Positions 27,170-35,306 of a stretch of DNA of 48,008 nucleotides are shown here, one piece after another (the first letter of the stretch is position 1; each line of letters starts with the position of its first letter). The position numbers were made by a program, and so were the translations under genes. The notes beneath the pieces were generated by a model. It was not told the DNA's origin and made no database searches. It saw nothing but the letters and a program-made list of their open reading frames with translations. Origin of the DNA: Pirellulaceae bacterium (GTDB lineage: Bacteria > Planctomycetota > Planctomycetia > Pirellulales > Pirellulaceae); contig JAQWSU010000048.1 in the NCBI GenBank assembly GCA_029243025.1, positions 1 through 48,008 of the forward strand, given 5' to 3'.

Positions 27170-28627
27170 CTATGCAAATAGTTGGTGGGCAACCGATCCA
27201 TGCACATCAGTCAGTCGGAAGTCACGACCTTGGAAACGATAGGTGAGCCGCTCGTGATCGATTCCTAGCAGGTGCAAAATGGTGGCTTGCAAGTCATGGA
27301 CATGAATTGGGTCTTCCACCACGCTCATGCCGAATTCATCCGTTTGGCCAAAACTGATACCTGGCTTCGTTCCGCCACCTGCCATCCAAGTGGTGTAGGC
27401 GTAGGGGTGGTGGTCACGGCCCCACCTTGGGCGGTCCTCCAGTTTGCCCTGGAGGAATGGAGTGCGACCAAATTCGCCTCCCCAGATGACGAGCGTGTCA
27501 TCCAGCAAGCCTCGCATTTTAAGGTCTTGAACGAGTGCCGCCGAGGCACGGTCTGTGTCACGGCACTGATTGTACAGTTCTGTGGTTAAGCTGTTGTGCT
27601 GGTCCCAGCCCGCATGCATCAACTGCACGCAGCGCACGCCCCGTTCAACGAGCCGTCGAGCCATGAGGCAGTTGTAAGCGAAGGTGCCGGGCTGGGTGAC
27701 ATCGGGGCCGTATCGTTCCAGTGTGCTTGCTGATTCTTGTGACAAATCGGTTAGCTCCGGCACGCTGGCCTGCATGCGAAACGCCATTTCGTATTGAGCG
27801 ATCCGTGTATCAATCTCCGGATCGCCGAATTTGCGCAGTTTTATTTGGTTGAGCAAAGCCAGATCATCTAGCTGTTCACGTCGGATTTCGCGACTGATGC
27901 CTGCTGGATCGGTCAAATAGAGAACTGGCTGTCCGCTGCCGCGAAATCTCACGCCCTGATGGCGTGTGGGCAAGAATCCCGCACCCCAATAGAAATCGTA
28001 AAAGATCTGCCCGCAGGAAGTTCCTTTACTGACCGATGTCATCACCGCAAATCGCGGTAAGCTTTCCGATTCACTGCCGAGTCCGTAGCTGAGCCAAGCG
28101 CCGAGGGTAGGGCGACCGGGGAGCTGCGCGCCACTCATCATCAAGCTGATCGCGGGAGCGTGGTTGACTGCATCAGTGTGCATGCTTTTTACAAAGCACA
28201 GATCGTCTGCGATGGATGCGGTGTGTGGTAGGAAATCGCTGACCCAAGCGCCACTTTCTCCGCGTTGACGAAATGGCTCTACTGCGCCCAGCAGTAGTTT
28301 GCCTTGGGGTTTGCCGGTCATCGTACTGAAGCGTTTACCGGCCACGAATTCGTCTGGTACCGGTTGTCCATGTCGTTTTGCTAATTCTGGTTTATAGTCA
28401 AACAGGTCAACATGAGTCGGAGCCCCATTTTGGAACAAGTAGATGATGTTCTTGGTTCGGGGTGCAAAATGAGGAAGTTCTGGTAGACCACTCGTTTCGT
28501 TTTTCGCAGCCGAGACCAAGCCGTCTTGCTGGAAGAGGCCAGCCAAGGCCGCAGCGCCCAATCCGGTGCTGGACTGTCCCAGAAAAGTTCGTCGATTGAG
28601 GTCTTGAATCTTTGATTCAGATGACAT
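27170..28627 (-). CDS. Tat-exported DUF1501 protein, pair 3
   Basis: The 485-residue DUF1501 protein starts with a Tat signal (LNRRTFLGQSSTGLGAAALAGL). Its family segments match the other two copies: [76 protein letters not shown] and [21 protein letters not shown]. Its ATG is only 3 bp after the stop of the upstream PSCyt gene, so translational coupling is likely. By the GGEFGRT...QGKL form it is closer to the pair 1 protein than to pair 2. Confidence 0.92.
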   Translation of the reverse strand: MSSESKIQDLNRRTFLGQSSTGLGAAALAGLFQQDGLVSAAKNETSGLPELPHFAPRTKNIIYLFQNGAPTHVDLFDYKPELAKRHGQPVPDEFVAGKRFSTMTGKPQGKLLLGAVEPFRQRGESGAWVSDFLPHTASIADDLCFVKSMHTDAVNHAPAISLMMSGAQLPGRPTLGAWLSYGLGSESESLPRFAVMTSVSKGTSCGQIFYDFYWGAGFLPTRHQGVRFRGSGQPVLYLTDPAGISREIRREQLDDLALLNQIKLRKFGDPEIDTRIAQYEMAFRMQASVPELTDLSQESASTLERYGPDVTQPGTFAYNCLMARRLVERGVRCVQLMHAGWDQHNSLTTELYNQCRDTDRASAALVQDLKMRGLLDDTLVIWGGEFGRTPFLQGKLEDRPRWGRDHHPYAYTTWMAGGGTKPGISFGQTDEFGMSVVEDPIHVHDLQATILHLLGIDHERLTYRFQGRDFRLTDVHGSVAHQLFA

Positions 28628-28630
28628 GAA

Positions 28631-31117
28631 TCATTCCCTGCAGAGCGTTTCGTCGAGATTCATAATCAGGTTGCAAAGGCTTGTCATGGCGGCAAGCCGA
28701 GCTACCGCATGCGATTTGGACTTGCGGAATTCGCCCACATCAATGAGCTGTGCCGCCAGGTCACCCTGGGTGGCATAATGTTTTTCGAGTCGCGAGAGAC
28801 TGTTGGTGAGGATATCGAGTTCGGATGGCTCCGGGGGCCGAATCAGAACTCGTCGGAATACTTGTTCTGCCAAGCGTTGGTTAGATGCATCAGGCGATTC
28901 ATCGAGGATTCGAGTGGCAAGGACCCGTGCGGCTTCTACATAGGTGACGTCGTTCAAAGTGGTCAGTGCGTGCAGTGGCGAATTTGTCAGCGAACGTGTG
29001 ACGGTGCACACTTGCCGCGATGCGGTGTCAAAGAACAGCGTGGGTGCGACGATGCGTCGCCAGAATGTGTAGATGCTTCGTCGGTAGAGATTTTCACCAG
29101 AGTCGCGTCGGTACCCCCGCTTGCCAAACGTGGCGTCCTCCCAAACCCCTGAAGGTTGATACGAATTAACGGGGGCCCCTCCAACCTGATCCACTAAGAG
29201 ACCGCTGATTGCCAACGCTTGATCGCGAATCATCCACGAGGGCAGCCGGAATCTGGCTCCGCGCGCGAGCCACCTATTCTCAGGGTCGCGTTCACGCAAA
29301 TGCGGAGTGGAACGTGAGGATTGTTGATACGTCGAACTGGTAACAATCAGCCGATAAAGGTGCTTTGTGTCCCAACCAGAATCTCTGAATTCTGTAGCCA
29401 GCCAGTCGAGCAACTGAGGGTGAATTGGACGTTCTCCCTGTGTTCCGAAATCCTCGGCTGTTTTGACAATACCTATTCCGAAAAAGCCTTGCCAGATACG
29501 GTTTGTAATAACTCGAGCTGTCAATGGATTGGTATCAGCCATGATCCAATTTGCCAAGTCAAGCCGAGTTGTTACTGCTGCGTCCCCAGATGTTTGTAGG
29601 CTCACAGGAAATGCTGCTTCCACCGACTCGCCTGGTTGATTGTAAAGTCCTTTATCGAGCATGAAGGTTGGGCGTCGATCGGAACGTTCCTTCATGATCA
29701 TGACTTTGGGAAGCGAATTTTGTACGTTGCGGTGTTCGCTGACCGCTTCGCGGAGCTGCTCAACTGTTTTCGCGTACAGGGTCGTCTCAGTGATCAAATC
29801 CCGAATGGTTTTGAGTTCATCCGTGTTGCGATCTGCGACTGGTTTGCCAAGCAGTTTTTGAGTCTCTTGCGAGCGTTCAATTCCAACGGGCTCGTTTTGT
29901 TGGGACTCCAGTTGTGAAACGCGTTGTTGAAGATTTGAAATCTCTGTGCTGAGCGAATCGAGTGATCGCACCTCGACTCTTGTTGGCGACGCAAGTACCG
30001 GAGGGGTTTGCGCACTGCGCCCTTCACCGTTCACGGGTGTTTGATTGAAAAACGCGAACATCGAATAGTAGTCGCGTTTTGTCAGAGGGTCGAACTTATG
30101 ATCGTGGCAACGACAGCAATTCAAGGTAAGGCCGAGCCAGACAGTTCCCGCCGTCTCCGTCATGTCCATCACGTAATCCACTCGGTTTTCTTCCGGAATG
30201 CGACCACCTTCACCATTAATCATGTGGTTGCGGCAGAAGCCGGTGGCTAGCTGCTGGCGGTGATTGGCGGCTGGCAACATGTCTCCTGCAATTTGGTTGA
30301 TCGTGAATTGATCAAATGGCTGATTCTGATTGATCGCTTCGATGACCCAATCTCTCCAGGGCCACATTGTTCGATCTTGGTCGCCTTGATATCCATTGGA
30401 GTCCGCATAGCGAGCGGCATCGAGCCAAGTCCAAGCCATGCGCTCTCCGAAGGCTGGAGAGGCCAATAGCTTGTCGACAAGACGTTCATATTTTTGAGGC
30501 GACCGATCACGTACGAATGATTCGGCTTCGCCGCGTGTCGGAGGCTTACCCGTCAGGTCCAAATACAGCCTACGTATCAATCGATAACCATCCGCTGGCT
30601 GCGTTGGAACAAGTCGCTCTGTGTCCAGGCGAGCGAGAATGAATTGGTCGATTGGGTTGCGGGGCCAAGCTTTATTTTTGACCGTTGGTAAGGGAGGTTT
30701 TTGGATCGGACGAAATGACCAATGGGTAGAGTAAGACGCACCTTGGTTGATCCAGCGAGCAATGATTTCTTTCTCGTCGGCTGTCAGGCTCAACTTCGAG
30801 TCTGGTGGTGGCATGATCAGGTCCGGATCGTCGCTTGTGATCCGTTGGATCAGATCACTGTTCGACGAGTCGAAAGCAATAATCGCAGCGTCACCATCCG
30901 CGTCGTCTGCCACGGCCGCTCCACGAAGGTCCAAACGAAGATCGGCTTCTCGCGCAGCTTCATCCGGTCCATGGCAGCGGAAGCATTTGTCGGCAAGCAG
31001 CGGTTGAATTGCACGGTCAAAGTCAACCGGCTCGGGACTCGGCGATGCAGCAAACACCGATCCGTCCACCAGGGAGCAGGTTAGACCAATCAACGCGAAT
31101 AAGAAGAGCAGCTTCAT
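28631..31117 (-). CDS. Secreted PSCyt1-DUF1549-DUF1553 protein, pair 3
   Basis: The 828-residue protein has a signal peptide (MKLLFLFALIGLTCSLVDG), PSCyt1 with CFRCHG (C45, C48, H49) and MPPP, and DUF1549 with a second CxxCH in NCCRCHDHKFDP. A short coiled-coil linker (LSTEISNLQQRVSQLESQQ) precedes DUF1553, which carries AEDFGTQGERPIHPQLLDWLA and SLTNSPLHALTTLNDV. ATG 31117 has GAGG about 8 nt upstream and starts the signal peptide; ten extra upstream residues are possible but unlikely. It leads an operon with the DUF1501 gene. Two CxxCH motifs suggest covalent haem and electron transfer, which is not proven for this family. Confidence 0.92.
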   Translation of the reverse strand: MKLLFLFALIGLTCSLVDGSVFAASPSPEPVDFDRAIQPLLADKCFRCHGPDEAAREADLRLDLRGAAVADDADGDAAIIAFDSSNSDLIQRITSDDPDLIMPPPDSKLSLTADEKEIIARWINQGASYSTHWSFRPIQKPPLPTVKNKAWPRNPIDQFILARLDTERLVPTQPADGYRLIRRLYLDLTGKPPTRGEAESFVRDRSPQKYERLVDKLLASPAFGERMAWTWLDAARYADSNGYQGDQDRTMWPWRDWVIEAINQNQPFDQFTINQIAGDMLPAANHRQQLATGFCRNHMINGEGGRIPEENRVDYVMDMTETAGTVWLGLTLNCCRCHDHKFDPLTKRDYYSMFAFFNQTPVNGEGRSAQTPPVLASPTRVEVRSLDSLSTEISNLQQRVSQLESQQNEPVGIERSQETQKLLGKPVADRNTDELKTIRDLITETTLYAKTVEQLREAVSEHRNVQNSLPKVMIMKERSDRRPTFMLDKGLYNQPGESVEAAFPVSLQTSGDAAVTTRLDLANWIMADTNPLTARVITNRIWQGFFGIGIVKTAEDFGTQGERPIHPQLLDWLATEFRDSGWDTKHLYRLIVTSSTYQQSSRSTPHLRERDPENRWLARGARFRLPSWMIRDQALAISGLLVDQVGGAPVNSYQPSGVWEDATFGKRGYRRDSGENLYRRSIYTFWRRIVAPTLFFDTASRQVCTVTRSLTNSPLHALTTLNDVTYVEAARVLATRILDESPDASNQRLAEQVFRRVLIRPPEPSELDILTNSLSRLEKHYATQGDLAAQLIDVGEFRKSKSHAVARLAAMTSLCNLIMNLDETLCRE

Positions 31118-31293
31118 CGGATGCCTCGGGCCAATGTCATCGATCACGAGCGACTGGTCGCTTCGACTTCATTATTGTCGCCAGATTTCGTTGTGGGAAG
31201 CGATTACCGTCGGGAACGGGCTAAATGCCAAAATTGGACGGTTGCTCGCGAGGCGAAGAGCCGACCATGCTTGGACGGCAACGAGCTGAATCG

Positions 31294-32031
31294 TTAGTTG
31301 CCGAGTCGAAACAAACGCTGCCACAGTGGCCGGGTGTTCGCAGCGATTGTGGATTGATGTAAGTTTCTGATGACGAAGTGCGACGAGGGATCCGAAAATT
31401 CACAGCCAATCGTGTAGTTTTCGTTCGTTGCGACTTGCCAGCGGCTCTGGGCGAGTATCGTTTTGGTTCGAGTGCTTCCGTTTTCCTCGAGATCAATCCG
31501 AAGCAGAATGCGTGAATTTGGGATGATTGGATCGCTTGACTGCAGGCAAAATCCACCGGAAGACACGTTCGTGAGCCTAATCGGAATCAGGTCGTTGCCC
31601 ATCTTGTAAGTTGCGGAAATGTCGATTTTTGTGGAGAGACGCTGTGTCATCCGACGCTCAATGGCTCCGGCCGTGGCAAACGCTTGAAGCGTGCTGAGAG
31701 GCATTTCCGGATTGAATTTGCAGCCGAGCCACCAATCGGATCCGACCGCCACGCCGGTCCAACATATGGCGGCTGAAATTTCAAGTGTGTCGCGAAGTTG
31801 CGGTGCTTCGATACTCAGACACATCTCCGTATTGGTATTGATCTTCTTGTTGACGCGAAGTTTCGCGCCGCCACAGGAGAGATCGACTAAGCTTGCAGAT
31901 ACGGCGCAGCTCTGAGCATTTTTAGATTCAATCATGACTCGGAGATGCTCGTCGCGATCGGGAACGCAGTAGCGAGGTTCACGATTTCCGAGGCTTAGAG
32001 TCATGTTTTGGCGTGATGTTCTTGCGGCCAT
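31294..32031 (-). CDS. Tandem PilZ-domain protein, probable c-di-GMP receptor
   Basis: The 245-residue protein contains two PilZ-type barrels. The second (about 124-235) has both c-di-GMP contacts, ERRMTQR (RxxxR, residues 126-131) and TNVSSGG (NxSxxG, 155-160). The first (about 18-115) keeps VDLSCGG (DxSxxG, 50-55) but no clear RxxxR, so it may be structural or degenerate. There is no signal peptide or output domain, so binding of c-di-GMP would act through a protein partner. I chose ATG 32031; the frame opens at a TTG further upstream and another ATG lies at 32004. No strong Shine-Dalgarno helps to decide. Confidence 0.82.
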   Translation of the reverse strand: MAARTSRQNMTLSLGNREPRYCVPDRDEHLRVMIESKNAQSCAVSASLVDLSCGGAKLRVNKKINTNTEMCLSIEAPQLRDTLEISAAICWTGVAVGSDWWLGCKFNPEMPLSTLQAFATAGAIERRMTQRLSTKIDISATYKMGNDLIPIRLTNVSSGGFCLQSSDPIIPNSRILLRIDLEENGSTRTKTILAQSRWQVATNENYTIGCEFSDPSSHFVIRNLHQSTIAANTRPLWQRLFRLGN

Positions 32032-32653
32032 TGATCTAACAAGAGGTGATCGAACAACAGTGTCGAGCGGGGCCCGCCCGAGCAAAAATACCTCAAACCG
32101 CGTAGCTTCCGTCTTACGGAATGCGTCTCGATGCGATTTTCTCAGAGCCGGGTGTTAGTTTGTGACGATTTGTGATTCTGTGTCGACTATTGGATACGTT
32201 ATTTTCCAGATCAGGGTGCGGCGTTGACTGACTGGGCGAAAGGTTGGTTATTACCGTTTAAGCGGGGAACGGCGATCGGTTGGTGTGGGCCGGAACAGTG
32301 AATTCCCCCGCTGTCTATTCGGAGCCGGTGCGCAGCGTCAGGAAGTCAGACGAGGGAACGCTGCTGCCGCAGGAACCGACGAGGATCCCTGTTTATGAAT
32401 CGAGCCGGTTGCGGCGCTTGACTGGATTCTGTGACTTGACGCTGTCTTGCTGGATTCGCCGTCCAGGTTTTTCGAAGTCAAAGCACGCGATTCTGGAGCA
32501 TGTTTGCTCGGAACGCTCTCCGCTTTCTCTTCCCTTGGTATTCAAATCGCTCTCCCCTTGGTATTCAAATCGAGATTGTCGACAATAGGTCTTCGTTCGC
32601 CACGCATGCACCTGGTCAACGATTCTGCCGAAACCTTGAGTGATCGCTTTCCA
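32032..32653. other. Divergent intergenic region, 622 bp
   Basis: This lies between the PilZ (-) and AI-2E-type (+) genes. The frame of the transporter is open back to 32447, but this extension has no membrane segments and no family similarity. Apart from the 18-bp direct repeat at 32532-32572 I see no gene or structured element. Confidence 0.5.
32532..32572 (+). repeat. 18-bp direct repeat, two copies 23 bp apart
   Basis: CCCTTGGTATTCAAATCG occurs at 32532-32549 and again, perfectly, at 32555-32572, about 80-120 bp upstream of the AI-2E-type start. It could be a regulator binding pair or a small duplication. Confidence 0.8.
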
Positions 32654-33811
32654 ATGGAAAAAAATACTGTATCTGCGACCCGTTATTTGATTGTGGTCGC
32701 ATCGTTTATCATTGTAGTTGCTGGTTTACGAGCTGCAAAATCACTTGTTGTACCTTTTTTACTTGCGACTTTTTTCGCCATCATCCTTTCACCTTGGATG
32801 CACTTGTTGAGAAAGAAAGGCTTGCCGGGTTCTTTGGCTCTGACGGTGATTATTGCCGTTTGTATCGGCATAAGTGGCTCTGTCTCTTTTTTGATCGGTA
32901 GTTCAATCAACCAGTTTCGTGGCAATTTGAGTAACCTACCCCGTCAAATCGATCGCAACCTTGAACCACTTCGCGAACAGTGGTTGCCTGATTGGTCGTT
33001 GTTTGAAGAAGGAACTGAAACTGTCGCTACGCCCGATTCTCTGGTCGATGCTAACTCCACACAAAATCCGACTATGGAGAGAGGCAATGGCAGTCGTCCC
33101 TCAAGCAAGGTCGCACTGCCGGAACGTTCGTCCCTGACCTCCGATCTGCAACGACTCACAACTGACTATTTTCGTGATTTGCTGAGCGGTCTGGCGAATA
33201 TGCTCAGCAACGCTTTCATCATTATCATCACCGTGGCGTTCATGTTGTTGGAAGCTTACCGTTTTCCCGGCAAGTTAGCTGCGGCCCTCGGCCACGAGAA
33301 TCCTGCTTTGGACAATGTGGAGCAAATTGTCTCCGACGTGCGGCGCTACATGGTGATTAAGTCCACGACAAGCGCTTTGACGGGAATTTTGGTTTTTGGC
33401 TTGCTGACAGGTCTGGAGATTCCCTATCCGTTCCTATGGGGCGTTTTGGCGTTTCTATTTAACTTTGTGCCCAACATTGGATCGATCATCGCTTCGATTC
33501 CAGCCGTTTTGTTGGCGCTTATTTCTGATGACCCGATCATGAAGGCGATGCTTACTGCTGTCGGTTATGTCTCGATTAATTGTTTCATCTCTTACGCAAT
33601 TGAGCCACGTTACATGGGGCAAGGGCTCGGATTGTCGACGTTGGTCGTTTTCCTGTCGCTCGTGTTTTGGGGGTGGGTCTTGGGGCCAGTCGGAATGCTC
33701 TTGTCGGCTCCTTTGACGATGATCGTGAAGATTATCCTGGAAAACTCAGAGGACTTTCAATGGATTGCTGTTTTGATGGGATCGAAGGCCCCGGAAACGA
33801 GTGGCGATTGA
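32654..33811 (+). CDS. AI-2E family transporter (PerM/YdiK type)
   Basis: The 385-residue membrane protein has the layout of the AI-2E/PerM family. Two N-terminal hairpins of hydrophobic helices (TRYLIVVASFIIVVAG, SLVVPFLLATFFAIILSPWM, LALTVIIAVCIGISG) are followed by a soluble stretch, then four to five C-terminal helices (IIIITVAFMLLEAYRF, LTGILVFGLLTGL, WGVLAFLFNFVPNIGSIIASIPAVLLALI). The FNFVPNIGS segment and the final LGPVGMLLSAPLTMIVK are diagnostic. An unusual Ser/Pro-rich, acidic insert (about 120-165) lies in the soluble loop. Substrate is unknown; the AI-2 export role is proven for only a few members. I chose ATG 32654, which is closest to the first helix; ATG 32606 is the alternative. 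Confidence 0.87.
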   Translation: MEKNTVSATRYLIVVASFIIVVAGLRAAKSLVVPFLLATFFAIILSPWMHLLRKKGLPGSLALTVIIAVCIGISGSVSFLIGSSINQFRGNLSNLPRQIDRNLEPLREQWLPDWSLFEEGTETVATPDSLVDANSTQNPTMERGNGSRPSSKVALPERSSLTSDLQRLTTDYFRDLLSGLANMLSNAFIIIITVAFMLLEAYRFPGKLAAALGHENPALDNVEQIVSDVRRYMVIKSTTSALTGILVFGLLTGLEIPYPFLWGVLAFLFNFVPNIGSIIASIPAVLLALISDDPIMKAMLTAVGYVSINCFISYAIEPRYMGQGLGLSTLVVFLSLVFWGWVLGPVGMLLSAPLTMIVKIILENSEDFQWIAVLMGSKAPETSGD

Positions 33812-33939
33812 TCATCGAAACGGACAATGTCCAAGTGGTATTGATTTCGAATAAGCGGTAACATTTCTTCCGCTTTACGTTTTCTCGGAAGGTCCTGTAT
33901 GATGCGAGAAACTCACTCGAATTATCGGAGCTCATTTAG

Positions 33940-35178
33940 ATGACTCGATCCAATCTCGTTCTGATTGTCCTGCTTTGTTCTGTTTCAACGGCCGTTGCAG
34001 ATGACTGGCTCCAGTTTCGTGGGGCAGACGGCCAAGGTGCCTCGGCGGAGAAGGGGTTGCCACAAGTTTGGAACAGCCAAGAAAATCTCGTTTGGAAATC
34101 GCCGCTACCCGGATTTGGTTCCTCCAGTCCGATCGTCTTGGGCGATCGGATTTACTTGACTTGTTACAGCGGATACGGGATTGATCGGGAAGCTGAGGAG
34201 CAAATGAGCGATTTGAGGCTGCATCTGCTCTGTGTTTCGATCCGTGATGGTAGTTTGCTTTGGCAACAGGCCGTTCAGCCGGAATTGCCTGAGTCCGAGC
34301 GTGTGCGGGATCACGGTTATGCGGCAGCCACACCGGTCACGGATGGTGAGCGGATTTTTGTTTTCTTTGGCAAGACGGGTGTGTTGGCATTTGATTTAGA
34401 TGGCCAGCAACTTTGGCAAACGAGTGTTGGGACGAAAACTCACGGTTGGGGCTGTGGAACTTCCCCTGTTCTGTATAAGAATCTGGTGATTGTCAACGCG
34501 AGTGTTGAGAGCGGTTCGCTTGTTGCGTTGAACAAGGAAACAGGCGAAGAAGTTTGGCGAGCAGGCGGCATGAAACGCTCCTGGAATACGCCACACTTGG
34601 TGGAGCTCGAAAATGGTCAGCAGGAGTTGGTCGTGAATGTGATTAGCCGGATTCTGGCGTTTGATCCCGCCACCGGCGAATCTCTTTGGCAGTGCGACGG
34701 AATTCCAGACTATGTTTGCCCAAGTGTGATTTCGCAGGACGGAATTGTCTACGCGATCGGGGGTCGTCGGTCTCGGGCGATTGCAGTGAGAGCGGGAGGC
34801 CGCGGCGATGTGACTGAATCTCATAAGCTTTGGGAGGCTCAGGCAGGTGCTAATGTTTCCTCACCTGTGATTTATGGGGACCATCTCTATTGGGTGAGTG
34901 ACCGCAATCGTACTGCTTATTGTTTGGATCGGAGTTCGGGTGAGGTGATTTATCAGAAGCGTTTTGGTGGACAACCGTACGCATCCACAGTTGTTGGGGA
35001 CGACAAACTGTATGTCGTGACTCGATACAGCGGCACCTTTGTGTTAGCGGCAAAACCTGAATTCGAGATTTTGGCACACAATCAGTTTGACGATGAGAGC
35101 ACCTTCAATGCGAGTCCTGCCATTGCTGCAGGTAAACTATTGATTCGCAGCGATGAGCATCTCTACTGCATTGAGTAG
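33940..35178 (+). CDS. Secreted PQQ-like beta-propeller protein
   Basis: The 412-residue protein has a signal peptide (LVLIVLLCSVSTAVA) and begins its mature part with DDWLQFRGADGQGAS, the WxQFRG start of many planctomycete PQQ-repeat proteins. Repeated blades end in tryptophan motifs spaced about 50 residues apart: LLWQQAV, QLWQTSVG, EVWRAGG, SLWQCDG, KLWEAQAG. It resembles BamB and PQQ-dependent dehydrogenase propellers, but the residues that would bind PQQ cannot be confirmed, so binding or scaffolding is equally possible. GGAG lies 10 nt before the ATG. A strong bidirectional hairpin follows the gene. Confidence 0.9.
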   Translation: MTRSNLVLIVLLCSVSTAVADDWLQFRGADGQGASAEKGLPQVWNSQENLVWKSPLPGFGSSSPIVLGDRIYLTCYSGYGIDREAEEQMSDLRLHLLCVSIRDGSLLWQQAVQPELPESERVRDHGYAAATPVTDGERIFVFFGKTGVLAFDLDGQQLWQTSVGTKTHGWGCGTSPVLYKNLVIVNASVESGSLVALNKETGEEVWRAGGMKRSWNTPHLVELENGQQELVVNVISRILAFDPATGESLWQCDGIPDYVCPSVISQDGIVYAIGGRRSRAIAVRAGGRGDVTESHKLWEAQAGANVSSPVIYGDHLYWVSDRNRTAYCLDRSSGEVIYQKRFGGQPYASTVVGDDKLYVVTRYSGTFVLAAKPEFEILAHNQFDDESTFNASPAIAAGKLLIRSDEHLYCIE

Positions 35179-35261
35179 CGATCCTGATTGGTTCGCTCGG
35201 CGGCGGCTATAGAAGATAAGGCCAATTTGCCGCGACAATTTGGCTTCGGAGACGAAAAGTA

Positions 35262-35291
35262 GCTCATCCTGATTGGTCGATCAGGATGAGC
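35262..35291. terminator. Bidirectional terminator hairpin
   Basis: A perfect 12-bp stem (GCTCATCCTGAT / ATCAGGATGAGC) with a six-base loop is placed between convergent genes. It is followed by CTGTTTTCTC on the plus strand and ACTTTTCG on the minus strand. Confidence 0.8.
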
Positions 35292-35306
35292 CTGTTTTCT
35301 CAAGTT

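Noticed and set aside
32447-32653. 69-residue extension of the AI-2E-type transporter
   Set aside because: No membrane helix or family match; a better ATG lies just before the first helix.
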